Shown: positions 7,241 through 14,973, counted from the first letter of the stretch. The stretch is 19,637 nucleotides of DNA from JBFLVQ01 sp040758525 (GCA_040758525.1 JBFLVQ010000096.1:1-19637); one strand, 5' to 3'. The notes: a model not told the origin generated them from the sequence alone. A program made the numbers and translations.

Positions 7241-8116
7241 ATGCATCTAGTCTCTGATTTTGATGGTGTGTGGACTGATCCGCGTGCAGAAGCTAACGCA
7301 ATCCGTGAATTAATGATCACGCGGCTAGCAGAAGCTACACAACTACCTACTACGCGTGTGGAAGCCGCTTTTATAACCATCGAAGGCGAGTTTGAAACAA
7401 CACCATTCAATTATGGCTGGCTCTTTGAAGAGCATATTACTGCATTTGCGGGTGAAGACCTATATGGTCGCAATCATGCTGTGGCAGCTTGTCTATGGGC
7501 AAATACACATACCTTAGCCGATGGTGAATTATTGCGTGCGGCAATTGCAGAGATTGCCGGCAGTGCCGATGCGCTTGCCAATAGTTGTTTCAAAGATGCA
7601 CGTCAACAGTATCGCCAGACACATAACACCTTTCTTATGCCAGCGGCGGCTGAGGTAGTAACACGCCTAAGAGAACAAGGTCATAAGCTGACCATTGTCT
7701 CTAATTCAAAGATCGCTCATATTCTTGATCTATTCGAGGCAGCGAAGATAGATCTTGCTGGCATTGAAGTGATTGGAGGGGCGCGTAAATTCCATTTGGG
7801 AGTAGCTGATAGTGTACCAGAGTTCTGGAGTTGGAATGGTGGTCAGATATCACTACAACGTCCACACTATCTAGAACTACTAGAGCGTCTTAAGCCCGAT
7901 GCCGTGATTGGTGATGTGCTTTCGTTGGATTTAGCTTTACCACTCTATCTACGCAGTCAACGTAACGATTGGCAGCATTTCCGTGCCGGCTTGATAAAAC
8001 AACCTTACACACCTGCCTGGGTTATCTCAGATATTGCTGGTGCTGCGCAGCTCGGCCTAGATATCTTATCTGGCTTTGCCGCCGTACCCGATTGGCTTGA
8101 GCAGATCGCTAAATAA
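7241..8116 (+). CDS. HAD-superfamily hydrolase-like protein
   Basis: A longer frame opens at 7139, but GGGGAGG at 7227-7233 is correctly spaced (7 bases) only for the ATG at 7241, giving 291 residues. Motif I is SDFDGVWTD with Asp6 and Asp8. Motif II is LTIVSNSK with Ser154. A basic residue for motif III could be Lys183 (GGARKFH) or Arg207. Motif IV is VIGDVLSLD with Asp225 and Asp230. All catalytic positions are therefore present, consistent with a phosphatase or related phosphotransferase with a helical cap (about 20-120). The substrate is unknown. It is followed after 19 bases by the HEAT-repeat lipoprotein, probably in one transcript. Confidence 0.85.
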   Translation: MHLVSDFDGVWTDPRAEANAIRELMITRLAEATQLPTTRVEAAFITIEGEFETTPFNYGWLFEEHITAFAGEDLYGRNHAVAACLWANTHTLADGELLRAAIAEIAGSADALANSCFKDARQQYRQTHNTFLMPAAAEVVTRLREQGHKLTIVSNSKIAHILDLFEAAKIDLAGIEVIGGARKFHLGVADSVPEFWSWNGGQISLQRPHYLELLERLKPDAVIGDVLSLDLALPLYLRSQRNDWQHFRAGLIKQPYTPAWVISDIAGAAQLGLDILSGFAAVPDWLEQIAK

Positions 8117-8135
8117 AAACTTAGGGAGCAGAATT

Positions 8136-9560
8136 ATGGCCTATTGGATTGTCAGCAGGATGAAAGTAGTTGTATATAACTCATTAGTGTGGCTGGCGGT
8201 GGGCGCGTTACTGCTGGCTGCTTGTACAAGCGAACCAAAACCAGAAGAGACCAGCACCATTGGCCAAAGATTAAAGGACAAGAATCCGACTGTGCGGGCA
8301 GCCGCGGCGAAAGCGCTCAATATGAGAGGGCCAGAAGCGATAGAATATTTGACCCCCGCACTCAAAGATGCCTTTCCCAATGTACGATTGGAAGCGGCAA
8401 CAGCGCTCGGCACAATAGCAGATACTCGTAGTGTCGAGCCACTTATTGAGACTCTACAGGATAAAGATCCACTAATCCGTGTCACAGTGATAAATTCACT
8501 CGTTAAACTTAATGATAAACGTGCAGTTGATCCATTGATTGCCATGCTCAAGGATGAGAAGGAGTATGCGCGCGAAGAGGCAGCCAAAGCGCTAGGCCAG
8601 CTTCAGGACACACGCGCAGTTGAGCCATTGATTACACTACTCAAGGACGAGGCAGCGGGAATAGAATGGGAGGCAGTTGTCGCGCTTGGACAACTTGGTG
8701 ATTCACGCGCCGTCGATCCATTAATTGAGCTGTTCAAAGACAAACGACCATTTATGCGTGAAGAAGTGGCTCGCGCGCTTGGCAATATTCATGACAATCG
8801 TGCTTTTACTGCACTATTGGCGGCTCTACGCGATGATAAGCAGTATGTGCGAATAGAAGCAGCACGTGCGCTTGGTAAGGTTAACGATATACGGGCAGTC
8901 GATCCATTGCTGGCAATCTTGACCGATGCTAAGTCTGATATACGGCCTGCTGCCGCAGAAGGATTGGGCATGACTAAGGATACACGCGCAATTGAGCCTT
9001 TGATTAACGCACTCAATGAAAGTGCAGAGCTATACCACCTGCGCAATACTACCAGTGCTGCACTTGCCGAAATTGGCACACCGGCTGTTCCTGCATTGAT
9101 CCAGCTTTTGCAATCTCCTGCACCTGCCATACGCCTTGCGGTTGTTACTGCATTGGGGCATATCAAAGACAAAGCCGCTGTCGAACCACTATCAGCTATG
9201 TTTAAACAAGAGATCACTTGGGAAGTGCGACGAGCAATTGCTAACTCACTAGGTGAAATGAAAGATGTTCGCGCCGTCGAATCTCTGCTTGTTGCATTAC
9301 AGGATGAGAGCCCTATGGTTCGTCCTATTGCCGCTTATTCACTCGGTAAAATCAATGATCCTCGTGCTGTCGATCCTCTTATTAAAGCGCTCAAAGACAA
9401 GAACTACAATGTCCGTCTAAAAGCCGCTGAGGCGTTAGGATTAATGAAGGAACAGCGTGCCTTGGCGCCTGTAGAAGCATTGCTGCAAGACGAAGAGCCA
9501 CTAGTCAAACGAGTAGCAGCACGAGTCATTGCAGAGATCAAACAGGGTAATAGCAAGTAA
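8136..9560 (+). CDS. HEAT-repeat (PBS-lyase type) lipoprotein
   Basis: The ATG at 8136 has AGGGAG 8 bases upstream and gives 474 residues; the frame opening at 8076 overlaps the previous gene and is not preferred. Residues 10-30 form a lipoprotein signal with lipobox LAAC, so Cys30 would be acylated. Residues about 43-468 consist of roughly thirteen to fourteen HEAT-like repeats of about 31 residues, with the recurring pattern VRxxAAxALGxxxDxRAVxPLIxxLxD. Such solenoids are protein-interaction scaffolds; in phycobilisome lyases the same repeat binds phycobiliproteins, but nothing else here suggests that role. It would be held at a membrane facing the periplasm. The neighbours are the HAD gene (19 bases upstream) and the DUF6941 gene downstream. 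Confidence 0.92.
   Translation: MAYWIVSRMKVVVYNSLVWLAVGALLLAACTSEPKPEETSTIGQRLKDKNPTVRAAAAKALNMRGPEAIEYLTPALKDAFPNVRLEAATALGTIADTRSVEPLIETLQDKDPLIRVTVINSLVKLNDKRAVDPLIAMLKDEKEYAREEAAKALGQLQDTRAVEPLITLLKDEAAGIEWEAVVALGQLGDSRAVDPLIELFKDKRPFMREEVARALGNIHDNRAFTALLAALRDDKQYVRIEAARALGKVNDIRAVDPLLAILTDAKSDIRPAAAEGLGMTKDTRAIEPLINALNESAELYHLRNTTSAALAEIGTPAVPALIQLLQSPAPAIRLAVVTALGHIKDKAAVEPLSAMFKQEITWEVRRAIANSLGEMKDVRAVESLLVALQDESPMVRPIAAYSLGKINDPRAVDPLIKALKDKNYNVRLKAAEALGLMKEQRALAPVEALLQDEEPLVKRVAARVIAEIKQGNSK
8262..9540 (+). repeat. Tandem ~93-bp HEAT-coding repeats
   Basis: The coding region repeats with a period near 93 bases. The most visible unit is the one encoding DxRAVDPLIxxLKD, seen for example near 8520, 8610, 8700, 8890 and 9360. 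The copies have diverged at the DNA level, so recent expansion is unlikely. Confidence 0.65.
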
Positions 9561-9568
9561 GTAGTGGG

Positions 9569-9597
9569 TTGTCAGACTGGCTTGATATAGGTAATTG
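9569..9597 (+). promoter_or_regulatory. Possible promoter of the DUF6941 gene
   Basis: TTGTCA (9569-9574) and TAATTG (9592-9597) are separated by exactly 17 bases and lie about 46 bases before the chosen ATG. The -10 is only moderate. If real, the DUF6941 gene can be expressed independently of the HAD/HEAT pair. Confidence 0.4.
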
Positions 9598-9643
9598 TGC
9601 TATTTTGGCGTAGATGTGAATAATGAGAGGAGACGCGCTTATC

Positions 9644-10075
9644 ATGCCGGAGAGAGAATTAAATAACGTAGAGCTTGTCTATCAGATAATGTGCGATGAT
9701 GTGCGTCTGGAGATAGGCAATAAGCTGAGCCTGATGGGAATTTTTCAGGAGATGTATGTACAGAAACTGCCTATCATCCTACCAAAAGTAGCAATTGTCA
9801 GTCAGTGGCGGGGAGAAGGAGACTTCTTTAGTGAGGTACGTATACTCACACCAGATCGTACTGTTATGATCGCAAATTCACCAACAACTTCATTCCAGAT
9901 TCCTCAGAATGGCTATGCTAACAACATCACTTTCTTTATGAATCTGCATTTCGAGCGCCCAGGTGACTATATTGCCCAGACATACCTGAATGGCATTCTT
10001 TTTACCGAACGCAAGATTACTGTTGGGCTGATACGTCCTAGCAGCAATATTCCTACCAGTGAGCATATCAATTAA
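9644..10075 (+). CDS. DUF6941-like protein of unknown function
   Basis: The ATG at 9644 has GAGGAG 11 bases upstream and gives 143 residues; the in-frame ATG at 9623 has no ribosome site. The protein begins VYQIMCDDVRLEIGNKLSLMG in outline, followed by YVQKLPIILPKVAIVSQWRGEGDFFSEVRILTPDR and ends with FERPGDYIAQTYLNGILFTERKITV. The CDDVR...GNKLSLMGxF start and the PGxYxxxxxLNG end are hallmarks of the DUF6941 family, recognised here from memory. The fold is probably an all-beta sandwich in the cytoplasm. No enzymatic motif is visible and the function is unknown. Transcription should stop at the hairpin that begins within its stop codon. Confidence 0.82.
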   Translation: MPERELNNVELVYQIMCDDVRLEIGNKLSLMGIFQEMYVQKLPIILPKVAIVSQWRGEGDFFSEVRILTPDRTVMIANSPTTSFQIPQNGYANNITFFMNLHFERPGDYIAQTYLNGILFTERKITVGLIRPSSNIPTSEHIN

Positions 10076-10117
10076 AGGTGAGATGATAGACTATATCTTA
10101 ACTCGTCTCACCTTTAA
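10072..10117. terminator. Bidirectional hairpin between convergent genes
   Basis: TTAAAGGTGAGA and TCTCACCTTTAA are perfect 12-bp arms around a 22-base loop. The left arm includes the stop codon of the DUF6941 gene, and the right arm ends 10 bases before the stop of the old-yellow-enzyme gene. The A/T bases at the arm ends provide short T-tracts in both directions. The long loop is unusual for an intrinsic terminator, but the position is right. Confidence 0.65.
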
Positions 10118-10127
10118 CCTTCTTGAG

Positions 10128-11192
10128 TTAATAACTAGCACGGGCATACTGCAGTGGCCATTCTATCTTGGCACTTAAAGCGTGTGCTGCTTGTAGTGGC
10201 CAATATGGCTGACGTAGCAGTTCTCTGGCTAAGAAGACCACATCGGCCTGACCCGTGTTAATGATCTGCTCAGCCTGATATGGTTGAGTAATAAGCCCCA
10301 CTGCTCCTGTAGCAATATTTACCTGTTGACGAATCTCTGCTGCGAATGGCACCTGATAGCCTGGACTCAGGGGAACCTGTGCTCTTGGTATTATGCCACC
10401 GCTTGAACAATCGATCAGATCAATATCACGTTCCTTTAACCAGCGCGCAAACTGGATTGATTGTGGCAGATCCCAACCACCCTCTGTCCAATCCGTAGCC
10501 GAGATACGGACGAACAGAGGTAGATGGGCTGGCCACACTCGTCGGACCTCTTCAGCAATCTGCAAGCCCAAACGAGTACGGTTTTCTAGGTTGCCACCAT
10601 AGCGATCCTTGCGATGATTGGTCAATGGCGACAGGAATTCATGCACAAGATAGCCATGTGCCATATGTAACTCAATTACTTCAAAGCCAGCAGCCAAACT
10701 ATACTGCGCAGCCGCAACAAACTGTGCCACCACTTGATCGATATCTGCTTGAGTCATCTCCTTAGGAATGGAAAAACCCTCATCAAATGGCTGTGGACTG
10801 GGTGCAAGAGGCTGCCAACCACCTTGGGTTACGCTTAAAGCTTTGCCACCACGCCAGGGAAGATCTGTCGAGGCTTTGCGTCCAGCATGTGCGAGTTGAA
10901 TGGCAGGCACAGCACCCTGTGCCTTGAGAAAAGCATTAATATGCTGGAAGGCTTGTGCATGATCTTGAGACCATATACCCATATCCCAAGGCGTGATACG
11001 TCCTGCCGGTGTGACCGCCGATGCCTCAACCATAACTAGTGCTGCACCACCAATAGCACGGCTGCCTAGGTGAACAAGATGCCAATCATTTGGTAGTCCA
11101 TCCTTACTGGAGTACTGACACATTGGCGAGACGAAGATGCGATTGCGGAATTCAACCTCTCTCAGCCTAAACTTTTTAAATAGATTGCTCAT
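10128..11192 (-). CDS. namA: Old yellow enzyme, YqjM/NamA-type NAD(P)H:flavin oxidoreductase
   Basis: The 354-residue TIM-barrel FMN enzyme matches the thermophilic-like YqjM subgroup. Cys25 in PMCQYSS is the redox-tuning cysteine of that subgroup. His176 and His179 (ELHMAHGYLVHEFLSP) bind the substrate carbonyl, and NHRKDRYGGNLENRTR follows as expected. The C-terminus ends with VFLARELLRQPYWPLQAA. The family reduces activated C=C bonds of enals, enones, nitroesters and related electrophiles using NAD(P)H. GGAGGTT precedes the ATG by about 12 bases. It lies 50 bases downstream of the dehydrogenase gene in the thioredoxin operon, suggesting a role in electrophile or redox stress. The symbol reflects subgroup membership, not proven orthology. 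Confidence 0.93.
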   Translation of the reverse strand: MSNLFKKFRLREVEFRNRIFVSPMCQYSSKDGLPNDWHLVHLGSRAIGGAALVMVEASAVTPAGRITPWDMGIWSQDHAQAFQHINAFLKAQGAVPAIQLAHAGRKASTDLPWRGGKALSVTQGGWQPLAPSPQPFDEGFSIPKEMTQADIDQVVAQFVAAAQYSLAAGFEVIELHMAHGYLVHEFLSPLTNHRKDRYGGNLENRTRLGLQIAEEVRRVWPAHLPLFVRISATDWTEGGWDLPQSIQFARWLKERDIDLIDCSSGGIIPRAQVPLSPGYQVPFAAEIRQQVNIATGAVGLITQPYQAEQIINTGQADVVFLARELLRQPYWPLQAAHALSAKIEWPLQYARASY

Positions 11193-11242
11193 TTGAATTG
11201 ATTAACCTCCATCTCTGTTGCCATTCTAGTTACATTCACACC

Positions 11243-12250
11243 TTAAAATTTGACCACGACTTTGCCAAAATGCGCACCGCTCTCCAGGTATTTCAAAGCC
11301 TCACGGGCCTCTTCAAATGCAAAAGTCTTGTCAATCACCGGTCTGATCTGATTTGCTTCGATAGCACGATTCATCTCTGCAAACATCTTACCCGAGCCAA
11401 TCAAAATGCCTTGTATACGCGCGGCTTTTAAGAGAATGTTGGTCGAGTTCAAATCACCTCTGCCTGCCAATAAACCGATAATCGCAATATGCCCACCCAT
11501 ACGCACAGCATTCAAGGATCTTGCTAATGTTCCTCCGCCACCGACCTCAACCACATGGTCAACACCTATGTTGTTTGTCAATTTCAAGACTTCTTGATCC
11601 CAATCTGGCGTCTGTTTGTAATTGATGGTCTTATCTGCACCCAATACTTTGGCCTTTTCAAGCTTCTCATCACTACTAGAGGTTGCAATCACTTGTGCGC
11701 CATGCAGCTTGGCAAATTGCAGAGCGAAAATTGAGACCCCACCTGTGCCAAGTATTAATACTGTCTCACCTGCTTTCAAATTTCCTGAACTGACCAGCGC
11801 ATTCCAGGCTGTTACTGCTGCGCAGGGTAGTGTTGCCGCCTCCTCGAAAGAATAGTTTTGCGGAATCTTAACCAGCCCCGCTTCATCAAAGGCGCCATAT
11901 TCACGCAGAACTCCTGGCAAAGCTCCTCCGCCAAGCGTGGTACGCTGTTTTTCTGCAGAAATGGGGCCTTCTAACCAACCTTGTGTAAAGATTGGGCAAA
12001 CACGATCGCCAACTCTCCATCGCTTTACATCTGTACCAATGGCAACAACTTCACCTGCTCCATCAGAAAATGGTATGGCCGGCAATGGCGGCTTCGAGAC
12101 ATAGTTGCCTTTAATAAACAACAAGTCTCGATAGTTCAAAGACGCCGCATGAAATTTGACTACTACCTGATCTGCTGCTGGTTGTGGTTCATCGCGCTCG
12201 ACCAGAACAAGGTTTTCAATTCCATATTGCTGAACTTCGTAGGCTTTCAT
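11243..12250 (-). CDS. Zinc-type alcohol dehydrogenase-like medium-chain reductase
   Basis: The frame opens at a TTG (12262), but the ATG at 12250 has GAGGAG 5 bases upstream, giving 335 residues. The N-terminal GroES-like domain (about 1-125) contains SLNYRDLLFIKGNY and PFSDGAGEVVAIG. The Rossmann domain has LILGTGGVSIFALQFAK (GTGGVS at 168-173), SSSDEKLEKAKVLGAD and VEVGGGGTLARSLNAVRMGG. The four-cysteine structural-zinc loop of classical alcohol dehydrogenases is absent. This matches the NAD(P)-dependent alcohol dehydrogenase/quinone-reductase-like branch that also contains many enoyl reductases. It lies between thioredoxin (25-base gap) and the old yellow enzyme, so the operon encodes three NAD(P)H- or thiol-linked redox proteins. 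The substrate is undetermined. Confidence 0.9.
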   Translation of the reverse strand: MKAYEVQQYGIENLVLVERDEPQPAADQVVVKFHAASLNYRDLLFIKGNYVSKPPLPAIPFSDGAGEVVAIGTDVKRWRVGDRVCPIFTQGWLEGPISAEKQRTTLGGGALPGVLREYGAFDEAGLVKIPQNYSFEEAATLPCAAVTAWNALVSSGNLKAGETVLILGTGGVSIFALQFAKLHGAQVIATSSSDEKLEKAKVLGADKTINYKQTPDWDQEVLKLTNNIGVDHVVEVGGGGTLARSLNAVRMGGHIAIIGLLAGRGDLNSTNILLKAARIQGILIGSGKMFAEMNRAIEANQIRPVIDKTFAFEEAREALKYLESGAHFGKVVVKF

Positions 12251-12275
12251 ATTTCTCCTCAAACTGTTCTTAGTT

Positions 12276-12617
12276 TCAATTTCCTACCAAGCCTATGCGC
12301 TCGGCCAGCAATTGAGATAGCGACTCTTTTGAAGTCGCGCCTATCACACGTTCTACCTCTTTACCATCTTTAAAGAGGATCATCGTAGGAATGCTCTTGA
12401 TGCCGTATCGCTGTGCAGTAGCCGGGTTCTCATCAACATTGAGTTTGATGATTGTGGCACGCCCTTCATACTCTGCCGCTACCTCCTTAATAGTTGGTAG
12501 CATTATCCGGCAGGGAGGACACCACTGCGCCCAGAAGTCTACTAACACGGGCCTTTCTGATTGTAGAACCTCTTTCTCAAAAGAATGATCAGTTACCTCT
12601 TTGACATGTTCACTCAT
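12276..12617 (-). CDS. trxA: Thioredoxin with WCPPC active site
   Basis: The ATG at 12617 has AAAGGA about 11 bases upstream; the TTG at 12626 abuts that site and is not used. The 113-residue protein has a single thioredoxin fold: VLVDFWAQWCPPC with Cys33 and Cys36, IIKLNVDENPATAQRYGI, and SIPTMILF with cis-Pro77. The active site is WCPPC rather than the usual WCGPC, which occurs in some thioredoxin-like proteins and would be expected to shift the redox potential. There is no signal peptide, so it is cytoplasmic. It is the first gene of a three-gene operon. Its promoter carries the same 21-base element found in front of arsR, which indicates control by that repressor. Confidence 0.93.
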   Translation of the reverse strand: MSEHVKEVTDHSFEKEVLQSERPVLVDFWAQWCPPCRIMLPTIKEVAAEYEGRATIIKLNVDENPATAQRYGIKSIPTMILFKDGKEVERVIGATSKESLSQLLAERIGLVGN

Positions 12618-12681
12618 AACAATCAATTCCTTTCTCTGCTTATCTTCAAACCAAGAATTCCTGCTGCTTCAAGAATTGTAT

Positions 12682-12702
12682 AAATATACAATAGTCTATA
12701 TA
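12682..12702 (-). promoter_or_regulatory. ArsR-type operator overlapping the trxA promoter
   Basis: On the plus strand the site reads AAATATACAA, then TAG, then TCTATATA. Outside the three central bases it is identical to the element at 13100-13120 in front of arsR. On the minus strand the -10 is TATATT (12683-12688), and the element fills the 17-base spacer as it does at arsR. The -35 position (TCTGCT) is weak. The flank also gives TTGTATA-AA-TATACAA (12675-12690), perfect 7-bp arms. The trxA ATG is about 65 bases downstream. The rest of the arsR-trxA gap is AT-rich with no other clear signal. Confidence 0.7.
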
Positions 12703-12745
12703 ATGAGCAGAAATTTATCATTAAAATCTATTCTCTCTAATACTC

Positions 12746-13075
12746 CTAGGTTTTACTGGATCTTTTTACATCCTTAGATTTAGCACTCTTGCTACGCGGC
12801 AAGTTAATACGACGCTGAAGCTCATCGATATATTCAGCAAGCACGTCAGGACGGGCATGTAAATATTTGAACTGTCCTTTTGCCCGGGTCTCTATTAGAC
12901 CTGCATCAGTCAGCTCTTTAAGATGGTGTGAAACGGTTGCCTGCGCCACTGGAAAACACTCAACTACTGCACCACAGCACAATTCTTCTCCAGCCGCAGC
13001 AATTAATTCAAGGATCTCGAAGCGGCGTGGGTCCGCCAATGCCTTAGCGATCCGTTGAAATTGTGTTGCGTCCAT
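12746..13075 (-). CDS. ArsR/SmtB-family transcriptional repressor with a cysteine cluster
   Basis: The 109-residue protein begins FQRIAKALADPRRFEILELI and has a winged helix-turn-helix with recognition helix QATVSHHLKELTDAGLI (about 45-61), then the wing RAKGQFKYLHARP. Cysteines at 33, 34 and 40 (ELCCGAVVEC) sit just before the recognition helix, close to where some ArsR proteins bind metals or react as thiols. The Lys/Ser-rich tail (about 93-109) is probably disordered. AAAGGA lies 7 bases before the ATG. It is transcribed in the same direction as, and upstream of, the thioredoxin operon, and both promoters share an operator-like element. The likely role is autorepression plus control of trxA and its two downstream oxidoreductases, with release by oxidants, electrophiles, persulfide or a metal. 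The inducer is inferred only as a class. Confidence 0.92.
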   Translation of the reverse strand: MDATQFQRIAKALADPRRFEILELIAAAGEELCCGAVVECFPVAQATVSHHLKELTDAGLIETRAKGQFKYLHARPDVLAEYIDELQRRINLPRSKSAKSKDVKRSSKT

Positions 13076-13099
13076 TCAGACATCCTTTCTTGATACGAC

Positions 13100-13129
13100 A
13101 AATATACAACCATCTATATATCGTGTCAA
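13100..13129 (-). promoter_or_regulatory. arsR promoter with embedded operator
   Basis: On the minus strand, TTGACA (13124-13129), a 17-base spacer and TATATT (13101-13106) form a near-consensus sigma-70 promoter. The 21-base element AAATATACAA-CCA-TCTATATA (plus strand, 13100-13120) covers the spacer and -10. A wider imperfect dyad runs from GATACGACA (13092) to TATCGTGTC (13127). CGTGT-CA-ACACG (13122-13133) overlaps the -35. A repressor bound here would block RNA polymerase. Confidence 0.75.
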
Positions 13130-13189
13130 CACGCTATTACGATAAAAGTATTTTACATAAACCCGATCCGCTTTGCTGTCCGGGAAAGC

Positions 13190-13198
13190 TGCTATAAT
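13190..13198 (+). promoter_or_regulatory. Extended -10 promoter of the GT-C membrane protein gene
   Basis: TGC-TATAAT is a consensus extended -10 on the plus strand, 58 bases before the chosen ATG at 13256. No strong -35 is present. It lies about 60 bases from the divergent arsR -35, so the two promoters need not interfere. Confidence 0.5.
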
Positions 13199-13255
13199 AT
13201 AGAATTCCAACCTTTTCTGCTAATGTTAAGCTCAATTTGGAGGCCAGTTTATAAA

Positions 13256-14914
13256 ATGTACCAGGATAGTAGAGAGTCGCAAGAGCGCCAAGAAGCGACT
13301 GTAGTTAGAGAGGACGCGGGGGTATCTATCGTGCGCCGCTCCTTGATCGCCTTGCCACGCCGGTTGGTCTATGGCTACCTGGTCTATTTCGTTCTACTGC
13401 TGGTCTCATTCTTACCTTATCTGGCCACCGATCTATGCTATATAGATGAGTCAACGCTATTAGCAGAATCAAAGCGTATCTTGGCAGGCGAGCATCTACA
13501 TAGAGATTTCTTCAACTTCCATGGTATTGGCAACTACCTAATGGTAGTGTCACTATGGCGGCTGCTTGGTAGTACCGATTTTCAATCAATCAAGCTGCTT
13601 ACTTTTATAGTAATAGTAGCAGCAGGAGTGCTGCTTACTATCACTACACGCTATTTTACACAACGCTTCTGGCTCTCATTGCTGCCTTCATTAATTTACT
13701 GTGCATATCTGGGCCATACCTTTCCCTTTAGCAATCATCACTGGTTTGGTAGTGCGGCATCGATTGTCTTCTGCTATTTCTTTGTGCGTTACCTAGAGAG
13801 TCTAAGACTGCGAGATATGTATTACTGTGGTCTTGCTGCTGCGCTGAGCTTGATCTTTATTATGCATGAAGGAATAGTTACCGTGATTGCAGGATTTACC
13901 TTGATAGTGCTCTCGCTTTGGCTGGTGCCATCTGCAGAACGTGCTAGCCCCTTGCGCCTGACGGCCACTTATCTAGCTGGGTTTGCTACCCTAACTGTGC
14001 CAGAATGGATCTACTTTGCCTCGATCGGCTCGTTTGGTAGTTTCTTTTACAACACCTTTGTCTGGCCACTTACCAATTATGCCCAACCTGGCAACCTCAA
14101 TAATCGATTGTGGGCTGATGATATACAGCTTTGGGGCATTAGTGATGCTGGGCGGCTTACAGGGATACTCTATTTTTTTAGTATCTGCGCAATAATGATT
14201 GTGTTGTTATTACCAGTGCTAACCATGCTGGCCGGCGCAGCAATACTCACTGCACGTGCCAGTTTCTCAAGTATCACACGTGGCCGTGATAGCTATCTGA
14301 TGTTTTCTGCCCTGATGATTCTTTCTCTAGGTATGTATGCTACTGCTGTCTTTTCTCAACCAACGCTGATAAAGCTACTGTGGGCGAGTGTACCAGCGTC
14401 AATATTAGCCGTACTACTATTAGAATGGTTATACACACATTGGCGAGATATAGCGGCACGACGTGCTTTCATAGTGTTGCTTATTTTTATGCTAATGGCA
14501 GTCGCAATTGTACCAATCTACCGTACACAGAAGATCTTTCGTGGTGATGAGAGCGAGTTATCAGGGGCGCATACAGTACGGCCAGATGATCCCTTAGTTG
14601 AATTGATCAATCGTGAGAGTACAGAGCAGGACTACTATTTTGGTTATAAGTGGGCAAGTCCATACTACTATAGTGTAAAGGCGCGGCCTGCGACTCGCTA
14701 CATACTGTTTGTGGAAGATTATCTTAGCCGAGAGCAGCTACAAGATCTTTTTGCCGATCTAGAGCGGCATAGACCGAAATTTATGACCTTCTATGAGGAA
14801 CGCGACATACTCTGGTTGATCAGTCAGCATGCGCCTTTCTCACAATTCCTCAACAATAATTATCGGTTACGCACACGTATCAATAATTGGTTGGTCTATC
14901 AGCGCAAAAATTGA
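13256..14914 (+). CDS. Polytopic membrane protein, putative GT-C glycosyltransferase
   Basis: GGAGG at 13239-13243 favours the ATG at 13256 (552 residues) over the one at 13223. After a polar N-terminus of about 35 residues there are roughly ten or more membrane helices, then a soluble C-terminal part of about 120 residues. The first extracytoplasmic loop carries DLCYIDESTLLAESKRILAG with the acidic pair Asp64-Glu65, followed by HLHRDFFNFHGIGNY. An acidic motif in the first loop after TM1 is the catalytic signature of GT-C enzymes such as PMT/ArnT-like transferases that use polyprenyl-phosphate sugars. Overall similarity to a named family is not obvious, and donor and acceptor are unknown. 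It is probably monocistronic, with a hairpin after its stop codon. Confidence 0.78.
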   Translation: MYQDSRESQERQEATVVREDAGVSIVRRSLIALPRRLVYGYLVYFVLLLVSFLPYLATDLCYIDESTLLAESKRILAGEHLHRDFFNFHGIGNYLMVVSLWRLLGSTDFQSIKLLTFIVIVAAGVLLTITTRYFTQRFWLSLLPSLIYCAYLGHTFPFSNHHWFGSAASIVFCYFFVRYLESLRLRDMYYCGLAAALSLIFIMHEGIVTVIAGFTLIVLSLWLVPSAERASPLRLTATYLAGFATLTVPEWIYFASIGSFGSFFYNTFVWPLTNYAQPGNLNNRLWADDIQLWGISDAGRLTGILYFFSICAIMIVLLLPVLTMLAGAAILTARASFSSITRGRDSYLMFSALMILSLGMYATAVFSQPTLIKLLWASVPASILAVLLLEWLYTHWRDIAARRAFIVLLIFMLMAVAIVPIYRTQKIFRGDESELSGAHTVRPDDPLVELINRESTEQDYYFGYKWASPYYYSVKARPATRYILFVEDYLSREQLQDLFADLERHRPKFMTFYEERDILWLISQHAPFSQFLNNNYRLRTRINNWLVYQRKN

Positions 14915-14939
14915 TTTAAGTGATTGCTAACAGCTAAAC

Positions 14940-14973
14940 GGCAAGACCAGGCAGCAGAACACTTGGTCTTGCC
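14940..14973. terminator. Hairpin between convergent genes
   Basis: GGCAAGACCA and TGGTCTTGCC are perfect 10-bp arms around a 14-base loop, 25 bases after the stop of the GT-C gene and 18 bases before the stop of the minus-strand gene. Neither side has a long T-tract, so it may be a weak or factor-assisted terminator, or an mRNA-stabilising hairpin. Confidence 0.6.

Noticed and set aside
8141..9217. Three long minus-strand frames
   Set aside because: They are antisense to the HEAT repeats; their similar Ser/Ala-rich composition is a by-product of the repeated codons.
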